11,114 bases of DNA. It comes from Thermoleophilia bacterium. GTDB taxonomy: Bacteria; Actinomycetota; Thermoleophilia; Gaiellales; Gaiellaceae. Positions 1 through 6,337 of the stretch are shown in pieces. The translations under genes were made by a program, and so were the position numbers. The stretch is from contig JACVSB010000035.1 of assembly GCA_014534155.1 (NCBI GenBank), positions 1 to 11,114 of the forward strand. The letters are read 5' to 3'. Within the stretch, counting starts at the first letter, position 1. Each line of letters opens with the position of its first letter. The notes under the pieces were generated by a model. It made no database searches and had not been told where the DNA came from. It saw nothing but the letters and a program-made list of their open reading frames with translations.

Positions 1-297
1 GCGCTCCTTCACCGAGGCCAGGAAATTCGCTGCTTCCGGGAGGGGCTCGATCTCGTCGATCACCTCGTTGAAGAGCTCCTCCCAGCGGTCTCGGAGCCCG
101 TCGCCGAGTCGCTCCTCGACCTCCTCGCCCGCGACGGCGCCGACGTACTGATCGCCTCCCATCCCGACGTGACGGTGCAGCCGCCAGAGGGGAATGACGA
201 GACCGTGCTCGCGAAAGGCGCGGTACCAGCAGAGCGCGTGGTGGTAGTTCGTGTCGACGAGGGTCCCGTCGACGTCGACGATCGCCGCCGTCGGCAT
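1..297 (-). CDS. HAD-family phosphatase, N-terminal part (truncated by window edge)
   Basis: The 99 visible residues start at an ATG at 297 and run off the left edge, so the C-terminal part is missing. The N-terminus carries the HAD motif I, DVDGTLVD at residues 8-15, whose first aspartate (D8) is the expected phospho-accepting nucleophile and D10 the acid/base residue. The helical stretch after it, with a GMGGDQY segment near residues 45-51, looks like the start of the alpha-helical cap of phosphoglycolate-phosphatase-like (subfamily IA) enzymes. Motifs II-IV would lie outside the window, so the substrate cannot be judged; a soluble phosphohydrolase on a small phosphate ester is the general expectation. 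There is no Shine-Dalgarno sequence before the ATG, and a -10-like GGGTATAGC lies about 8-16 bases upstream, so the message may be leaderless. The gene is divergent from the uracil-DNA glycosylase at 363. Confidence 0.85.
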   Translation of the reverse strand, partial: MPTAAIVDVDGTLVDTNYHHALCWYRAFREHGLVIPLWRLHRHVGMGGDQYVGAVAGEEVEERLGDGLRDRWEELFNEVIDEIEPLPEAANFLASVKER

Positions 298-307
298 GCG
301 GCGAGCT

Positions 308-332
308 ATACCCAGACGGGACGGGGACGAAC
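308..332 (-). promoter_or_regulatory. Putative promoter of the HAD gene (GTTC-N15-GGGTAT)
   Basis: Read on the minus strand, GTTC (332-329) is followed by 15 bases and then GGGTAT (313-308). This resembles the GNNT-N14-16-GGGTAY pattern known for sigma-B-type factors of Gram-positive bacteria. The overlapping TATAGC (310-305) could instead serve as a -10 for the housekeeping sigma factor. Either way transcription would begin within a few bases of the ATG at 297, giving a leaderless or near-leaderless message, consistent with the lack of a ribosome binding site. Confidence 0.4.
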
Positions 333-362
333 ACGAGCGCGCGCGGGCGACGCCGCAGCGAG

Positions 363-986
363 GTGACCCGGCGCCGATCCACGTACCGCTCGCTGTCCTC
401 CCTGCAGGCGGACAACCGGCGCTGCCGCGCCTGCGCCGACGCGGGGTTCCCGCTCGCCTCGCTCCCGGTCTTTGCCGGCCACGCCGGCCAGCGTGCGCTC
501 ATCGTCGGCCAGGCGCCGGGAGCGGTGGAAGGCGAGGAGCGCCGGCCGTGGCGGGGGCGCGCCGGGCGCACCCTTCGTGCCTGGCTGGGGCTGGACGAAG
601 ACGAGTTCTACGCGACCTTCTACTGCGCGTCCGTCACCCGCTGCTACCCCGGAAAGCACCCGTCCGGGCGCGGTGACCGGCGCCCCCTGCCGCCGGAGAT
701 CGCGCTCTGCGGCTTCTGGCGAACCTGGGAGATGCGGCTCCTGCGCCCGCGCCTCGTCGTCCCTGTCGGGAGCCTGGCCATCCGCGAGCTTCTGGGCGAG
801 GGTCGCCTGGATAGCACCGTCGGCAACCGCTACTGCCTGGGCGACTCCGTCGCCGTCCCGCTTCCCCACCCCTCGGGGGCGAGCGGCTGGCTGAACGAGC
901 GGGCGAACCGGGCGCGCCTCGGCGACGCCCTCGCGCTCCTTCGCCACGAGCTCGCGGCCGCGGACGCCTCGGCGACGCCGGCGTAG
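363..986 (+). CDS. Uracil-DNA glycosylase, family 4-like with putative 4Fe-4S cluster
   Basis: Cytoplasmic base-excision repair enzyme that would hydrolyse uracil from DNA. The 207-residue protein has the UDG-superfamily motif 1 as GQAPG (residues 49-53), followed by a segment with RPWRGRAG (61-68) that mirrors the GRPFVGRAG region of family 4 enzymes, and motif 2 as PHPSG (168-172). Four cysteines, C21 and C24 (CRAC), C94 (TRC) and C116 (ALC), sit where the family 4 4Fe-4S ligands lie, the last after an LPPEI stretch like the family's TPEEI. The KRRIH insertion of UdgX is absent. Length is normal for the family. The start is a GTG at 363, the only candidate before motif 1, with a weak upstream GCGAG. 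HPSG rather than the usual family 4 motif 2 leaves the exact UDG class open (family 4 against a related iron-sulfur class). Divergent from the HAD gene. Confidence 0.88.
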   Translation: MTRRRSTYRSLSSLQADNRRCRACADAGFPLASLPVFAGHAGQRALIVGQAPGAVEGEERRPWRGRAGRTLRAWLGLDEDEFYATFYCASVTRCYPGKHPSGRGDRRPLPPEIALCGFWRTWEMRLLRPRLVVPVGSLAIRELLGEGRLDSTVGNRYCLGDSVAVPLPHPSGASGWLNERANRARLGDALALLRHELAAADASATPA

Positions 987-1004
987 CGATTCTGTAAAGA
1001 ATCG
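987..1004 (+). terminator. AT-rich hairpin directly after the UDG stop codon
   Basis: A perfect 7-bp inverted repeat, CGATTCT-GTAA-AGAATCG, begins one base after the TAG stop at 984-986. It stands out because its stem is AT-rich in very GC-rich DNA. No T-tract follows, so it would be a weak terminator. The same island contains TGTAAAGAAT, which could serve as a -10 region for the next gene, and the two roles are not exclusive. Confidence 0.3.
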
Positions 1005-1026
1005 GTCGGCACACTCGGCTCTAGGA

Positions 1027-1158
1027 GGCGGTCGGCTACGGTGGCCGCCGCGCCCGATCCGGGCGCTTCTCGCTTCGGCGGCCTGCGGCCGATCGCCGCC
1101 GAGCTCCCGCCCTCGGCAACCCGAGCGGGGCGGTCGTGCACCCGACCCGGGGAGGTCT
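1027..1158 (+). promoter_or_regulatory. Structured 5' leader of the Rpf-like gene, with RBS
   Basis: Several potential hairpins follow one another: GGCGG 1027-1031 with CCGCC 1045-1049; GCGCCC 1050-1055 with GGGCGC 1061-1066; CGGCGGC 1076-1082 with GCCGCCG 1095-1101; CCCG/CTCGG 1106-1116 with CCGAG/CGGG 1121-1129 (two-base bulge); GGTCG 1132-1136 with CGACC 1143-1147. A ribosome binding site GGGGAGG (1149-1155) sits right after the last one, four bases from the ATG. If transcription starts near the AT-rich island at about 1000, the leader is about 150 bases, long enough for post-transcriptional control. GC-rich DNA makes chance hairpins common, so a regulatory role is inference. No known riboswitch class was recognised. 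Confidence 0.3.
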
Positions 1159-1701
1159 ATGAGTACGCCACGGCTCGTTCTCGCGCGGTTCGCGGCCGTC
1201 GCCGTCGCCGTCCTCGCGCTCGCGCTCGACGCCGGTGCCGCAGGCGCGGCCGAGAGCCCGACACCGATCCTCGACCGAATCCAGAAGTACCGCGCAGAGA
1301 CGTGGCGGTGGCAGCGTCTCATGCGGGTTCCGCTCACGCGCACGGACCGCCGCGCCGAGCGCTCGCGCAGCATCGCGTTTCGCCGCTGGGTCGCCTCGTA
1401 CTGGCAGGAGCAGGCAAGGCGCGCGCGCCGCCGGGCCCACAACCCGCCGCGCTTGCAGGCGTGGCTCTGCATCCACCGCCACGAAGCCGCGTGGAACGCG
1501 AACACGGGCAACGGCTACTACGGCGGCCTGCAGATGGATCTCGCCTTCCAGCGGCGCTACGGCACCGAACTCCTACGGCGCAAAGGGACGGCGAACCGCT
1601 GGAGCGCTGTGGAGCAGATCTGGGTCGGCGAACGGGCGTACCGAAGCGGCCGGCGCTTCTCGCCCTGGCCCAACGCGGCACGGGTGTGCGGAGTCCTCTA
1701 G
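1159..1701 (+). CDS. Secreted Rpf/lysozyme-like transglycosylase
   Basis: The 180-residue protein is probably an exported peptidoglycan-cleaving enzyme of the resuscitation-promoting-factor (transglycosylase-like) type. Residues 1-31 form a signal peptide: R5/R10, a hydrophobic core of A/V/L from 11 to 29, and a small-residue cleavage region AGAAGAAES. Residues 35-95 are a basic, helical linker. Residues 101-180 match the Rpf fold: CIHRHEAAW with candidate catalytic E109, then NTGNGYYGGLQMD (115-127), the signature of Rpf domains (NTGNGYYGGLQF in actinobacterial Rpfs). C104 and C177 frame the domain and could make the disulfide known for Rpf domains. No LysM, LGFP or SH3 wall-binding module is present, so it may act free or through its basic linker. 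The ATG is chosen because GGGGAGG lies just upstream and the signal peptide starts there. Transcription probably ends at the hairpin at 1799-1837. Confidence 0.85.
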   Translation: MSTPRLVLARFAAVAVAVLALALDAGAAGAAESPTPILDRIQKYRAETWRWQRLMRVPLTRTDRRAERSRSIAFRRWVASYWQEQARRARRRAHNPPRLQAWLCIHRHEAAWNANTGNGYYGGLQMDLAFQRRYGTELLRRKGTANRWSAVEQIWVGERAYRSGRRFSPWPNAARVCGVL

Positions 1702-1798
1702 CTGTGCGGGTCTCGAGCGCCCGACGCGGCATCCGCGCCCGCTCCGGCGGTAGTTCGGTCGTCACCAGCGAAGACGCCGGAAACGGCCGCGGCTGCCC

Positions 1799-1837
1799 AA
1801 GGCGCCGTGGTCGGGGGCTGCCCCGACCACGGCCTTT
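1799..1837. terminator. Bidirectional intrinsic terminator between convergent Rpf-like and BON genes
   Basis: CCGTGGTCGGGG (1805-1816), loop GCTG (1817-1820) and CCCCGACCACGG (1821-1832) form a perfect 12-bp stem. Outside it, AAGG (1799-1802) can pair with CCTT (1833-1836) past a two-base bulge, so each strand ends with a short U-run (CCTTT on plus, CCTT on minus). It lies about 100 bases after the Rpf-like stop and about 70 after the BON stop, serving both. The rest of 1702-1906 shows no other gene. Confidence 0.85.
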
Positions 1838-1906
1838 CGCCGATCTCCGACGACGAGCTGCCGAAGCGTGGGGCGCGGCGGTTGGCGCGCGGAGCGCCGC
1901 CGCCGG

Positions 1907-2374
1907 CTAAGAGGAGCCGCCTTCCGGCGTCGTGGGCGCCGGCGTCCCCGGCGCGTGGAGGAGGTTCTCCACGTCCTTGACGCCGGAGATCTTGCGCGTC
2001 GCCTTCTCGAGGTCGCGGATCATGTCGTCCCCGTCGACCTCTCCGCGCAGGTAGACGACCCCGTCCACGACGTTTACGTCGACCTGGCCCTTCGGCGCGT
2101 CGGCGTCGCGGAAGATCTCGCTCTCGACCTTGCTCTTCAACGTGTTGTCGTCGAGGTCCTTCTCGGCCTCGCGAACGTGAGTGACCTTCTGCGTGACGCC
2201 GTAGGCCTGCGAGGTGACGGCACGTCCGGCCGTCGCCGTCTTGCGCGTACTCCTGCGCAGGAATCCACCAGTCCGCTGGACGAGCATCTTGCGGCGCCGG
2301 TTCCCCCCCTGCGGGTCGAGGAAGAACATCACCGCGGCGCCCACGGCGGCCCAGAGAAGACCGAATCTCTTCAT
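1907..2374 (-). CDS. Membrane-anchored BON-domain protein
   Basis: The 155-residue protein has an N-terminal hydrophobic segment (residues 3-19) followed by LDPQGGNRRRK (19-29), the short membrane anchor and basic stop seen in YtxH-like and related actinobacterial small stress proteins. Residues 76-141 form one BON domain: KSKVESEIF, a GQVDVNVVDGVVYLRGEV strand pair (96-113), then a helix and GVKDVENLL (131-139). BON domains, as in OsmY, are associated with envelope protection under osmotic or general stress and are thought to bind phospholipid; that role here is inferred from the family. The tail 142-155 is Pro/Thr/Gly-rich and disordered. The ATG at 2374 is chosen because GAGAGGGGG precedes it and the membrane anchor begins there; longer in-frame extension would run into the neighbouring gene. 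It has a sigma-B-type promoter (2411-2435), fitting a stress role. Confidence 0.9.
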   Translation of the reverse strand: MKRFGLLWAAVGAAVMFFLDPQGGNRRRKMLVQRTGGFLRRSTRKTATAGRAVTSQAYGVTQKVTHVREAEKDLDDNTLKSKVESEIFRDADAPKGQVDVNVVDGVVYLRGEVDGDDMIRDLEKATRKISGVKDVENLLHAPGTPAPTTPEGGSS

Positions 2375-2410
2375 GGAACCCCCTCTCTGTCCGTTGCCTT
2401 CGTCCTTCGG

Positions 2411-2435
2411 ATACCCGGCGCCCTCCCCGCGAAAC
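2411..2435 (-). promoter_or_regulatory. Sigma-B-type promoter of the BON gene (GTTT-N15-GGGTAT)
   Basis: On the minus strand GTTT (2435-2432) is followed by 15 bases and GGGTAT (2416-2411). This matches the sigma-B-type consensus known from Bacillus (GTTTAA-N12-14-GGGTAT, the same spacing when counted from GTTT) and Streptomyces. Transcription would begin near 2403, giving a leader of about 28 bases that contains the ribosome binding site. Confidence 0.6.
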
Positions 2436-2491
2436 GACCCGCGCCCCGCTCCGCCCGCGGGCGCGCGCGGGATCCCGGGGGCGCCCGCGGC

Positions 2492-2507
2492 TACGCTCAT
2501 GCGGCCG
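2492..2507 (+). promoter_or_regulatory. Candidate -10 element giving a leaderless message for the LPG-TM gene
   Basis: TACGCT (2492-2497) fits the TANNNT pattern of actinobacterial -10 elements and lies nine bases before the GTG start at 2507, so the transcript could start at or next to the start codon. No ribosome binding site is visible there. No good -35 hexamer was found, so this rests on the -10 alone. Confidence 0.3.
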
Positions 2508-3499
2508 TGCGCACGCGTGGCCTCCGCGCTCTCCTCGTCTGGGGCGGCCTCGCCGTCTCCGCGGTCTTCGCCTACGTCGCGGTCCGCGACGTCGACTTCG
2601 ACGCCTTCTGGAGCGCGCTCGTCGGCAGCGCGTACGGGTGGCTCGTTCCCGCCCTTGCCGTGCTCGGCGTCGCCGTCGCCCTGCGGGCGCTCCGCTGGCG
2701 GCTCCTCTTCGCCGTGGGGTCGAGGCCGCCCTTCCCCGCCGTCGCGAACGCGTTGCTCGTCGGCTACCTGTTCAACAACATCCTGCCGGTGCGCGCGGGC
2801 GAGGCCGCCCGCGTCGTCGCCCTGCACCAGCTCGCCGGCACATCCCGCGTGGAAGCGCTCGCGACCGCCGTCAGCGAGCGCGTCTTCGACATCCTCTCGC
2901 TCCTCCTCATCCTCCTCGTCTCGCTCCCCTTCCTACCGGAGGTCACGTGGCTGCGGGGGGCGGCGGTCCTGGCGCTCCTCGTGGGCGTGCTCGCGCTGGC
3001 CCTGATTGTCGTCCTCGCCCGCTGGGAGGAGCGTCCCGCTCGGCGGCTCCTTCGTCCTCTCTCCCGCCTCCCCGGGATAACGCCGGCGCGGACGGAGAGC
3101 GCGGCGGTGAGTCTCGTGCGGGGTCTCGCCGCCTTCCGCCATCCACGGCTCGCGCTGCAGGCGTTCGTCGTGACGACGCTCTCGTGGTTCGCGCTCGCGC
3201 TCTCCGGGTGGATCGTCATGTTCTGCTTCGACCTCGACCTGGGGTTCGACGCGGCGCTCCTCGTCGTCGTGGCGACGAACCTCGCCATGCTCCTCCCCTC
3301 GTCTCCGGCGGCCATCGGTGTCTTCGAGGCGGCGACGCGCGTCGCTCTGGGGGGGTACGGAATCGACGAGTCGAGCGCCCTCTCGTACGCCGTCGTCCTG
3401 CACGCGGTCAACTTCCTCCCCTACATCCTCGTGGGGTTCCTCGTCCTCCAGCGTCACGCTGCGGCGGTGCGCCGCGGCGACCTGCTTCCGTCTCGCTGA
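2507..3499 (+). CDS. Flippase-like / LPG-synthase transmembrane-region family protein
   Basis: The 330-residue integral membrane protein has about eight hydrophobic segments (roughly 8-24, 43-58, 77-93, 125-145, 150-171, 218-240, 247-264, 293-315). It carries the conserved elements of the UPF0104/LPG_synthase_TM family (TIGR00374, PF03706): RALRWRLLF (60-68), GYLFNNILPVRAGEAARV (86-103), ATAVSERVFD (119-128) and LPSSPAAIGVFEAA (263-276). MprF uses this fold to synthesise and flip aminoacyl lipids, and archaeal AglD has it attached to a dolichol-phosphate mannose synthase. There is no aminoacyl-transferase domain here, so it is not an MprF. Given the DPM1-like gene one base downstream, a role with polyprenyl-phosphate sugars is a reasonable inference. 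The GTG at 2507 is chosen because it starts just before the first helix; a nearby ATG at 2499 is out of frame and upstream in-frame sequence is antisense to the BON gene. Confidence 0.88.
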   Translation: MRTRGLRALLVWGGLAVSAVFAYVAVRDVDFDAFWSALVGSAYGWLVPALAVLGVAVALRALRWRLLFAVGSRPPFPAVANALLVGYLFNNILPVRAGEAARVVALHQLAGTSRVEALATAVSERVFDILSLLLILLVSLPFLPEVTWLRGAAVLALLVGVLALALIVVLARWEERPARRLLRPLSRLPGITPARTESAAVSLVRGLAAFRHPRLALQAFVVTTLSWFALALSGWIVMFCFDLDLGFDAALLVVVATNLAMLLPSSPAAIGVFEAATRVALGGYGIDESSALSYAVVLHAVNFLPYILVGFLVLQRHAAAVRRGDLLPSR

Positions 3500-3500
3500 C

Positions 3501-4187
3501 GTGCGCGTCTCGTTCCTCATCCCCGTGTTCAACGAGGCCGCGACGATCGCGGACGTCCTGGCGCGAGTCCAGGCGCTCACGCTCGAGAAGGAGGTGATCG
3601 TCGTCGACGACGGCTCGACGGACGCCACTCCCGAGATCCTGGAGGCATGGAAGCGCGAGCACGACGACGTCGTCGTCATCCGCCAGCGAAATCGCGGCAA
3701 GGGGGCTGCGATCCGGGCGGCCGTGCCGCACGTGCGCGGCGACATCGCCGTGATCCAGGATGCGGACGGGGAGTACGACCCCGCCGACGTTCCCGCGCTG
3801 ATCGAGCCGATCGAGCGCGGCGTGGCCGACGTCGTCTTCGGCTCTCGCCTGACCGGCGGGCGGCCGCAGCGGGCCTACCTCTTCTGGCATCTGGTCGGGA
3901 ACCGCGTGCTCACGCTCCTCACGAACGTGCTCTACAACACGACGCTGCACGACATGGAGACCGGTTACAAGGCGCTCCGAAGCGACGTCCTGCGCTCGCT
4001 CGACTTGAGAGAGGACGACTTCAGGATCGAGCCGGAGATCACGGCCAAGGTGTGCAAGCGCAAGCTCCGGATCTACGAGCTTCCGATCGCGTACTACGGC
4101 CGTACCTACGCCGAAGGGAAGAAGATCACGTGGCGGGACGGCTTCAAGGCGATTGCCGTCCTGCTCCGCGCGCGCGTGCGCGAGTGA
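3501..4187 (+). CDS. DPM1-like family 2 glycosyltransferase (polyprenyl-phosphate sugar synthase candidate)
   Basis: The 228-residue GT-A-fold enzyme probably moves a sugar from a nucleotide donor to polyprenyl phosphate at the inner membrane face. Visible motifs: SFLIPVFNEAATI (4-16) at the start of the fold; VVDDGSTD (34-41) for nucleotide binding; DADGEYDP (87-94) with the metal-binding D87-A-D89; GSRL (114-117); ETGYKALR (153-160); FRIEPEITAK (174-183). This set matches dolichol-phosphate mannose synthases and their bacterial relatives. There is no C-terminal transmembrane pair of the GtrB type, so membrane contact would come from the preceding membrane protein, whose stop is one base before this GTG. 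The pair looks translationally coupled (no ribosome binding site of its own) and resembles a split AglD. Sugar identity cannot be told from sequence. Confidence 0.9.
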   Translation: MRVSFLIPVFNEAATIADVLARVQALTLEKEVIVVDDGSTDATPEILEAWKREHDDVVVIRQRNRGKGAAIRAAVPHVRGDIAVIQDADGEYDPADVPALIEPIERGVADVVFGSRLTGGRPQRAYLFWHLVGNRVLTLLTNVLYNTTLHDMETGYKALRSDVLRSLDLREDDFRIEPEITAKVCKRKLRIYELPIAYYGRTYAEGKKITWRDGFKAIAVLLRARVRE

Positions 4188-4197
4188 GCCCTCGCGC
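4178..4197. terminator. Hairpin spanning the convergent stop codons
   Basis: GCGCGAG (4178-4184) and CTCGCGC (4191-4197) form a 7-bp perfect stem around a 6-base loop. The TGA of the plus-strand glycosyltransferase (4185-4187) lies in the loop, and the stop of the minus-strand GT-C gene (4197-4199) begins at the stem edge. No T-tract is present, so it may be a weak U-less terminator shared by both genes or a chance GC-rich palindrome. Confidence 0.35.
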
Positions 4198-6275
4198 TAC
4201 GGCAGGCGGTACAGGTAGCGCACGATCGCAGCCGGGTCGTCCTCTGAGGTCGAGCGGTACAGGCGGCGCCGTGCGCCGCTCCGCTCGCCCTCCACGATGA
4301 ACGATGTGTGCACGAGCTCGAGGCCCGCGTCGCGGGCGAGGCGTTCCGCCTCCTCCCGCAGGTCGGGCACGGCGGCCAGGTAGGCGTAGCGCACCCCGGC
4401 CGCCCGCATCGCCGCGGCCAGCGTCGCGCCCGAACGCGCCCGGTACGCGACGTCGAGCGGCAGAACGAACCGTCGCTGCGAGGGACCGAGGAGCGGGTAG
4501 TAGGACGTGTAGTCCGTGCGCGCTGGGCCGAAGCCGGTGATCGGCGCGATCGCCTCTCGCTCGGGGAGGGTGCTCGCGGCGGGATCCACCCCCCAGACGC
4601 GGTCGTAGAAGGCGGCGCGGCCGAGCGGTTGGCGCGCGAAGGGGCGGAGGGCCTGGTCGAGCGTAACCGCGGCCGAGAAGACCGCTGCGGCGCCGAGGAC
4701 GACGGCGAACGCCCGCCGCCGCCTCCGCCCTCCTGCGAGCAGCGCCAAGGGAACCGAGACCAGGCCGAGCAGGGCGAGGGCGAGGAGGAAGCGCGGCTCG
4801 TGGTTCGTGAGGCCCCACCAGGCGGGGAGCGTGGTCGCGGCGACGGTCGCGTAGAGGAGGAGCGGGCCTCGGCGCGCCGCGCGCAGCGCGCCGAGAGCGC
4901 CCGGGAGCACGGCCACCGCGAGGAGCGCTCCGAAGCCGGACCGGTCGTCGTGGGGCTCGAGGAGCGGGTACGCCGGCCAGGCGGCGACGACGGGAACGAA
5001 CTCGCTGTCCACGCGCTCCACCACGAACGGGCCGCGGCCGAGCAGGGGGAGCCTCGCAGGGTAGACGGGGTTCCCGAAGCGGTCGAGGTTCCGCAGCCAC
5101 CAAGGCGCCGTCACCGCGACGAGGGCGAGGGCGAGAATCGCGACGTGCTTCGCGGTGGGGCGCCAGCTCCGCTCCCGAAGCGCCAGCGCGACGAGCACGA
5201 AGAGGAGGACGCCGGCGACGCTCGGGAGGAGGACGAGCTTCGTCGTCGCGGTCAGCCCGAGCCCGAGCCCGAGGAGGGCGAGCCGCGCCGGTGTCCATTC
5301 GGCCAGCGGCGCCGCGGCGAGCGCGATCGTGGCCATGAGGAGGGCGGCCGCGAGGACGTCGTTCGCCTGCATCCCCGCCTGCATGACGACCTGAGGAACG
5401 AGGAGCACGGAGGAGCCGGCGAGCAGCGCCGCGCCGGAGCGAAGGCCGAGGCGGCGGGCGAAGGCGCCGGTCGCCGCGGCGGCGAGGAGGGCGAAGGGGA
5501 GCTGACCGAGGGTCGCCGCGCGCTCGCCTCCCGCGACTCGGAGGAGCCCGTAGAAGAGCTCGGCGCTGCCCGGGTTGGCCAGGGCCCACACGTCTTGGCC
5601 GCGAGAGAGGAAGGAGGTCAGGTTCCCGTCCTCCCAGAGGAAGACCGCGAGGGGGATGTGGTAGGAGAGCGCGTCGCCCTGCGTGGGCGGATGGGCGAGG
5701 CCGAGCGCGACCGCGGCGGCAAGGAGCGCGAGGCCCAGGCTGCCGATCGTGAGCGAGAGCGCCGTCAGCGGCGGACGCGGGAGCCCGACGCGCGGGCGCA
5801 CACCGCGCCGGAGCGAGGCGACGAGCACCACGGCCGCCGGGAGTGCGACGAGGAGGGGCCCGAGGGGCGGCCGAAGGAGCGGCGAGCCTGCCGCGCTCGC
5901 CAGCCCGCCCAGCGCAGCGCCGGGGACGACGACGAACCCCAGTCCGCAGAGGCCGACGACGAGCGGGCGCTCGTACGGGCGGCCTCCGAACGCCTCGGCG
6001 ACGACAAGAGCGGCGAGCAAGGCGGCGAGGAGGAGCGCGAGCGCCGCGAGCGCGGAGGCGACGCCCCTGATGCTGTAGCCCGCGAAGTAGGGATCGCCCG
6101 CGCCGGCGTCCAGGAGCTCGGCGAGGGGGCGGCGGAGGGGCGAGTGCAGGACGACGTAGAGGGCGAGCGCGCCGCCGGCGACCGGAAGCGCGAGCCGGCG
6201 GCCGCGAACGCGCCGACGCGGGCGCTCCTCACGAGCGGCTCCCCGTCCCGGCGCCCGCTGCCCGAGGAGCGTCAC
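4197..6275 (-). CDS. GT-C-fold membrane glycosyltransferase (PMT/ArnT-like)
   Basis: The 692-residue integral membrane protein has about a dozen hydrophobic segments between residues 29 and 540 and a soluble C-terminal domain (about 545-692). The large first outside loop after the helix at 171-192 carries PTQGDALSYH (197-206); an acidic residue here (D201) is the expected catalytic base in GT-C enzymes that use polyprenyl-phosphate sugars. Other family-like elements are NPGSAELFYG (234-243), a TKL segment (345-347), PWWLRN (391-396) and HEPRFLL (492-498). The exact family (GT39, GT83 or an unassigned relative) cannot be fixed by eye. Expected role: transfer of a lipid-linked sugar to a protein or glycan outside the membrane. 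The start is a GTG at 6275, the only start before the first helix; no ribosome binding site is visible. It converges on the DPM1-like gene with only 9 bases between stops, and that gene could supply its donor. Confidence 0.83.
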   Translation of the reverse strand: MTLLGQRAPGRGAAREERPRRRVRGRRLALPVAGGALALYVVLHSPLRRPLAELLDAGAGDPYFAGYSIRGVASALAALALLLAALLAALVVAEAFGGRPYERPLVVGLCGLGFVVVPGAALGGLASAAGSPLLRPPLGPLLVALPAAVVLVASLRRGVRPRVGLPRPPLTALSLTIGSLGLALLAAAVALGLAHPPTQGDALSYHIPLAVFLWEDGNLTSFLSRGQDVWALANPGSAELFYGLLRVAGGERAATLGQLPFALLAAAATGAFARRLGLRSGAALLAGSSVLLVPQVVMQAGMQANDVLAAALLMATIALAAAPLAEWTPARLALLGLGLGLTATTKLVLLPSVAGVLLFVLVALALRERSWRPTAKHVAILALALVAVTAPWWLRNLDRFGNPVYPARLPLLGRGPFVVERVDSEFVPVVAAWPAYPLLEPHDDRSGFGALLAVAVLPGALGALRAARRGPLLLYATVAATTLPAWWGLTNHEPRFLLALALLGLVSVPLALLAGGRRRRRAFAVVLGAAAVFSAAVTLDQALRPFARQPLGRAAFYDRVWGVDPAASTLPEREAIAPITGFGPARTDYTSYYPLLGPSQRRFVLPLDVAYRARSGATLAAAMRAAGVRYAYLAAVPDLREEAERLARDAGLELVHTSFIVEGERSGARRRLYRSTSEDDPAAIVRYLYRLP

Positions 6276-6337
6276 TGCGCCGCGAAGCCGTTCGGCCGCT
6301 GCCGGCCTCTAGGCTCTCTCATCGAGCACGACCAGGG

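Noticed and set aside
363..986. UdgX-type uracil-crosslinking enzyme
   Set aside because: The diagnostic KRRIH segment is not present.
1005..1158. c-di-AMP (ydaO-type) riboswitch before the Rpf-like gene
   Set aside because: The context is right, but I could not find the conserved segments of that class such as the GGGGGA-like and CAGCUAACC-like stretches.
306..1511. 401-codon minus-strand frame
   Set aside because: Lies antisense to the UDG and Rpf-like genes, both of which have clear motifs; its own translation shows none.
1041..1910. 289-codon plus-strand frame overlapping the Rpf-like gene
   Set aside because: Other frame of the Rpf-like gene plus the terminator region; no motif and Arg-rich composition.
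1868..2506. N-terminal extension of the LPG-TM protein
   Set aside because: This in-frame stretch is antisense to the whole BON gene and its promoter; the membrane protein family begins near the GTG at 2507.
2507..3499. MprF lysyl-phosphatidylglycerol synthase
   Set aside because: Only the transmembrane region is present; the soluble aminoacyl-transfer domain is missing.
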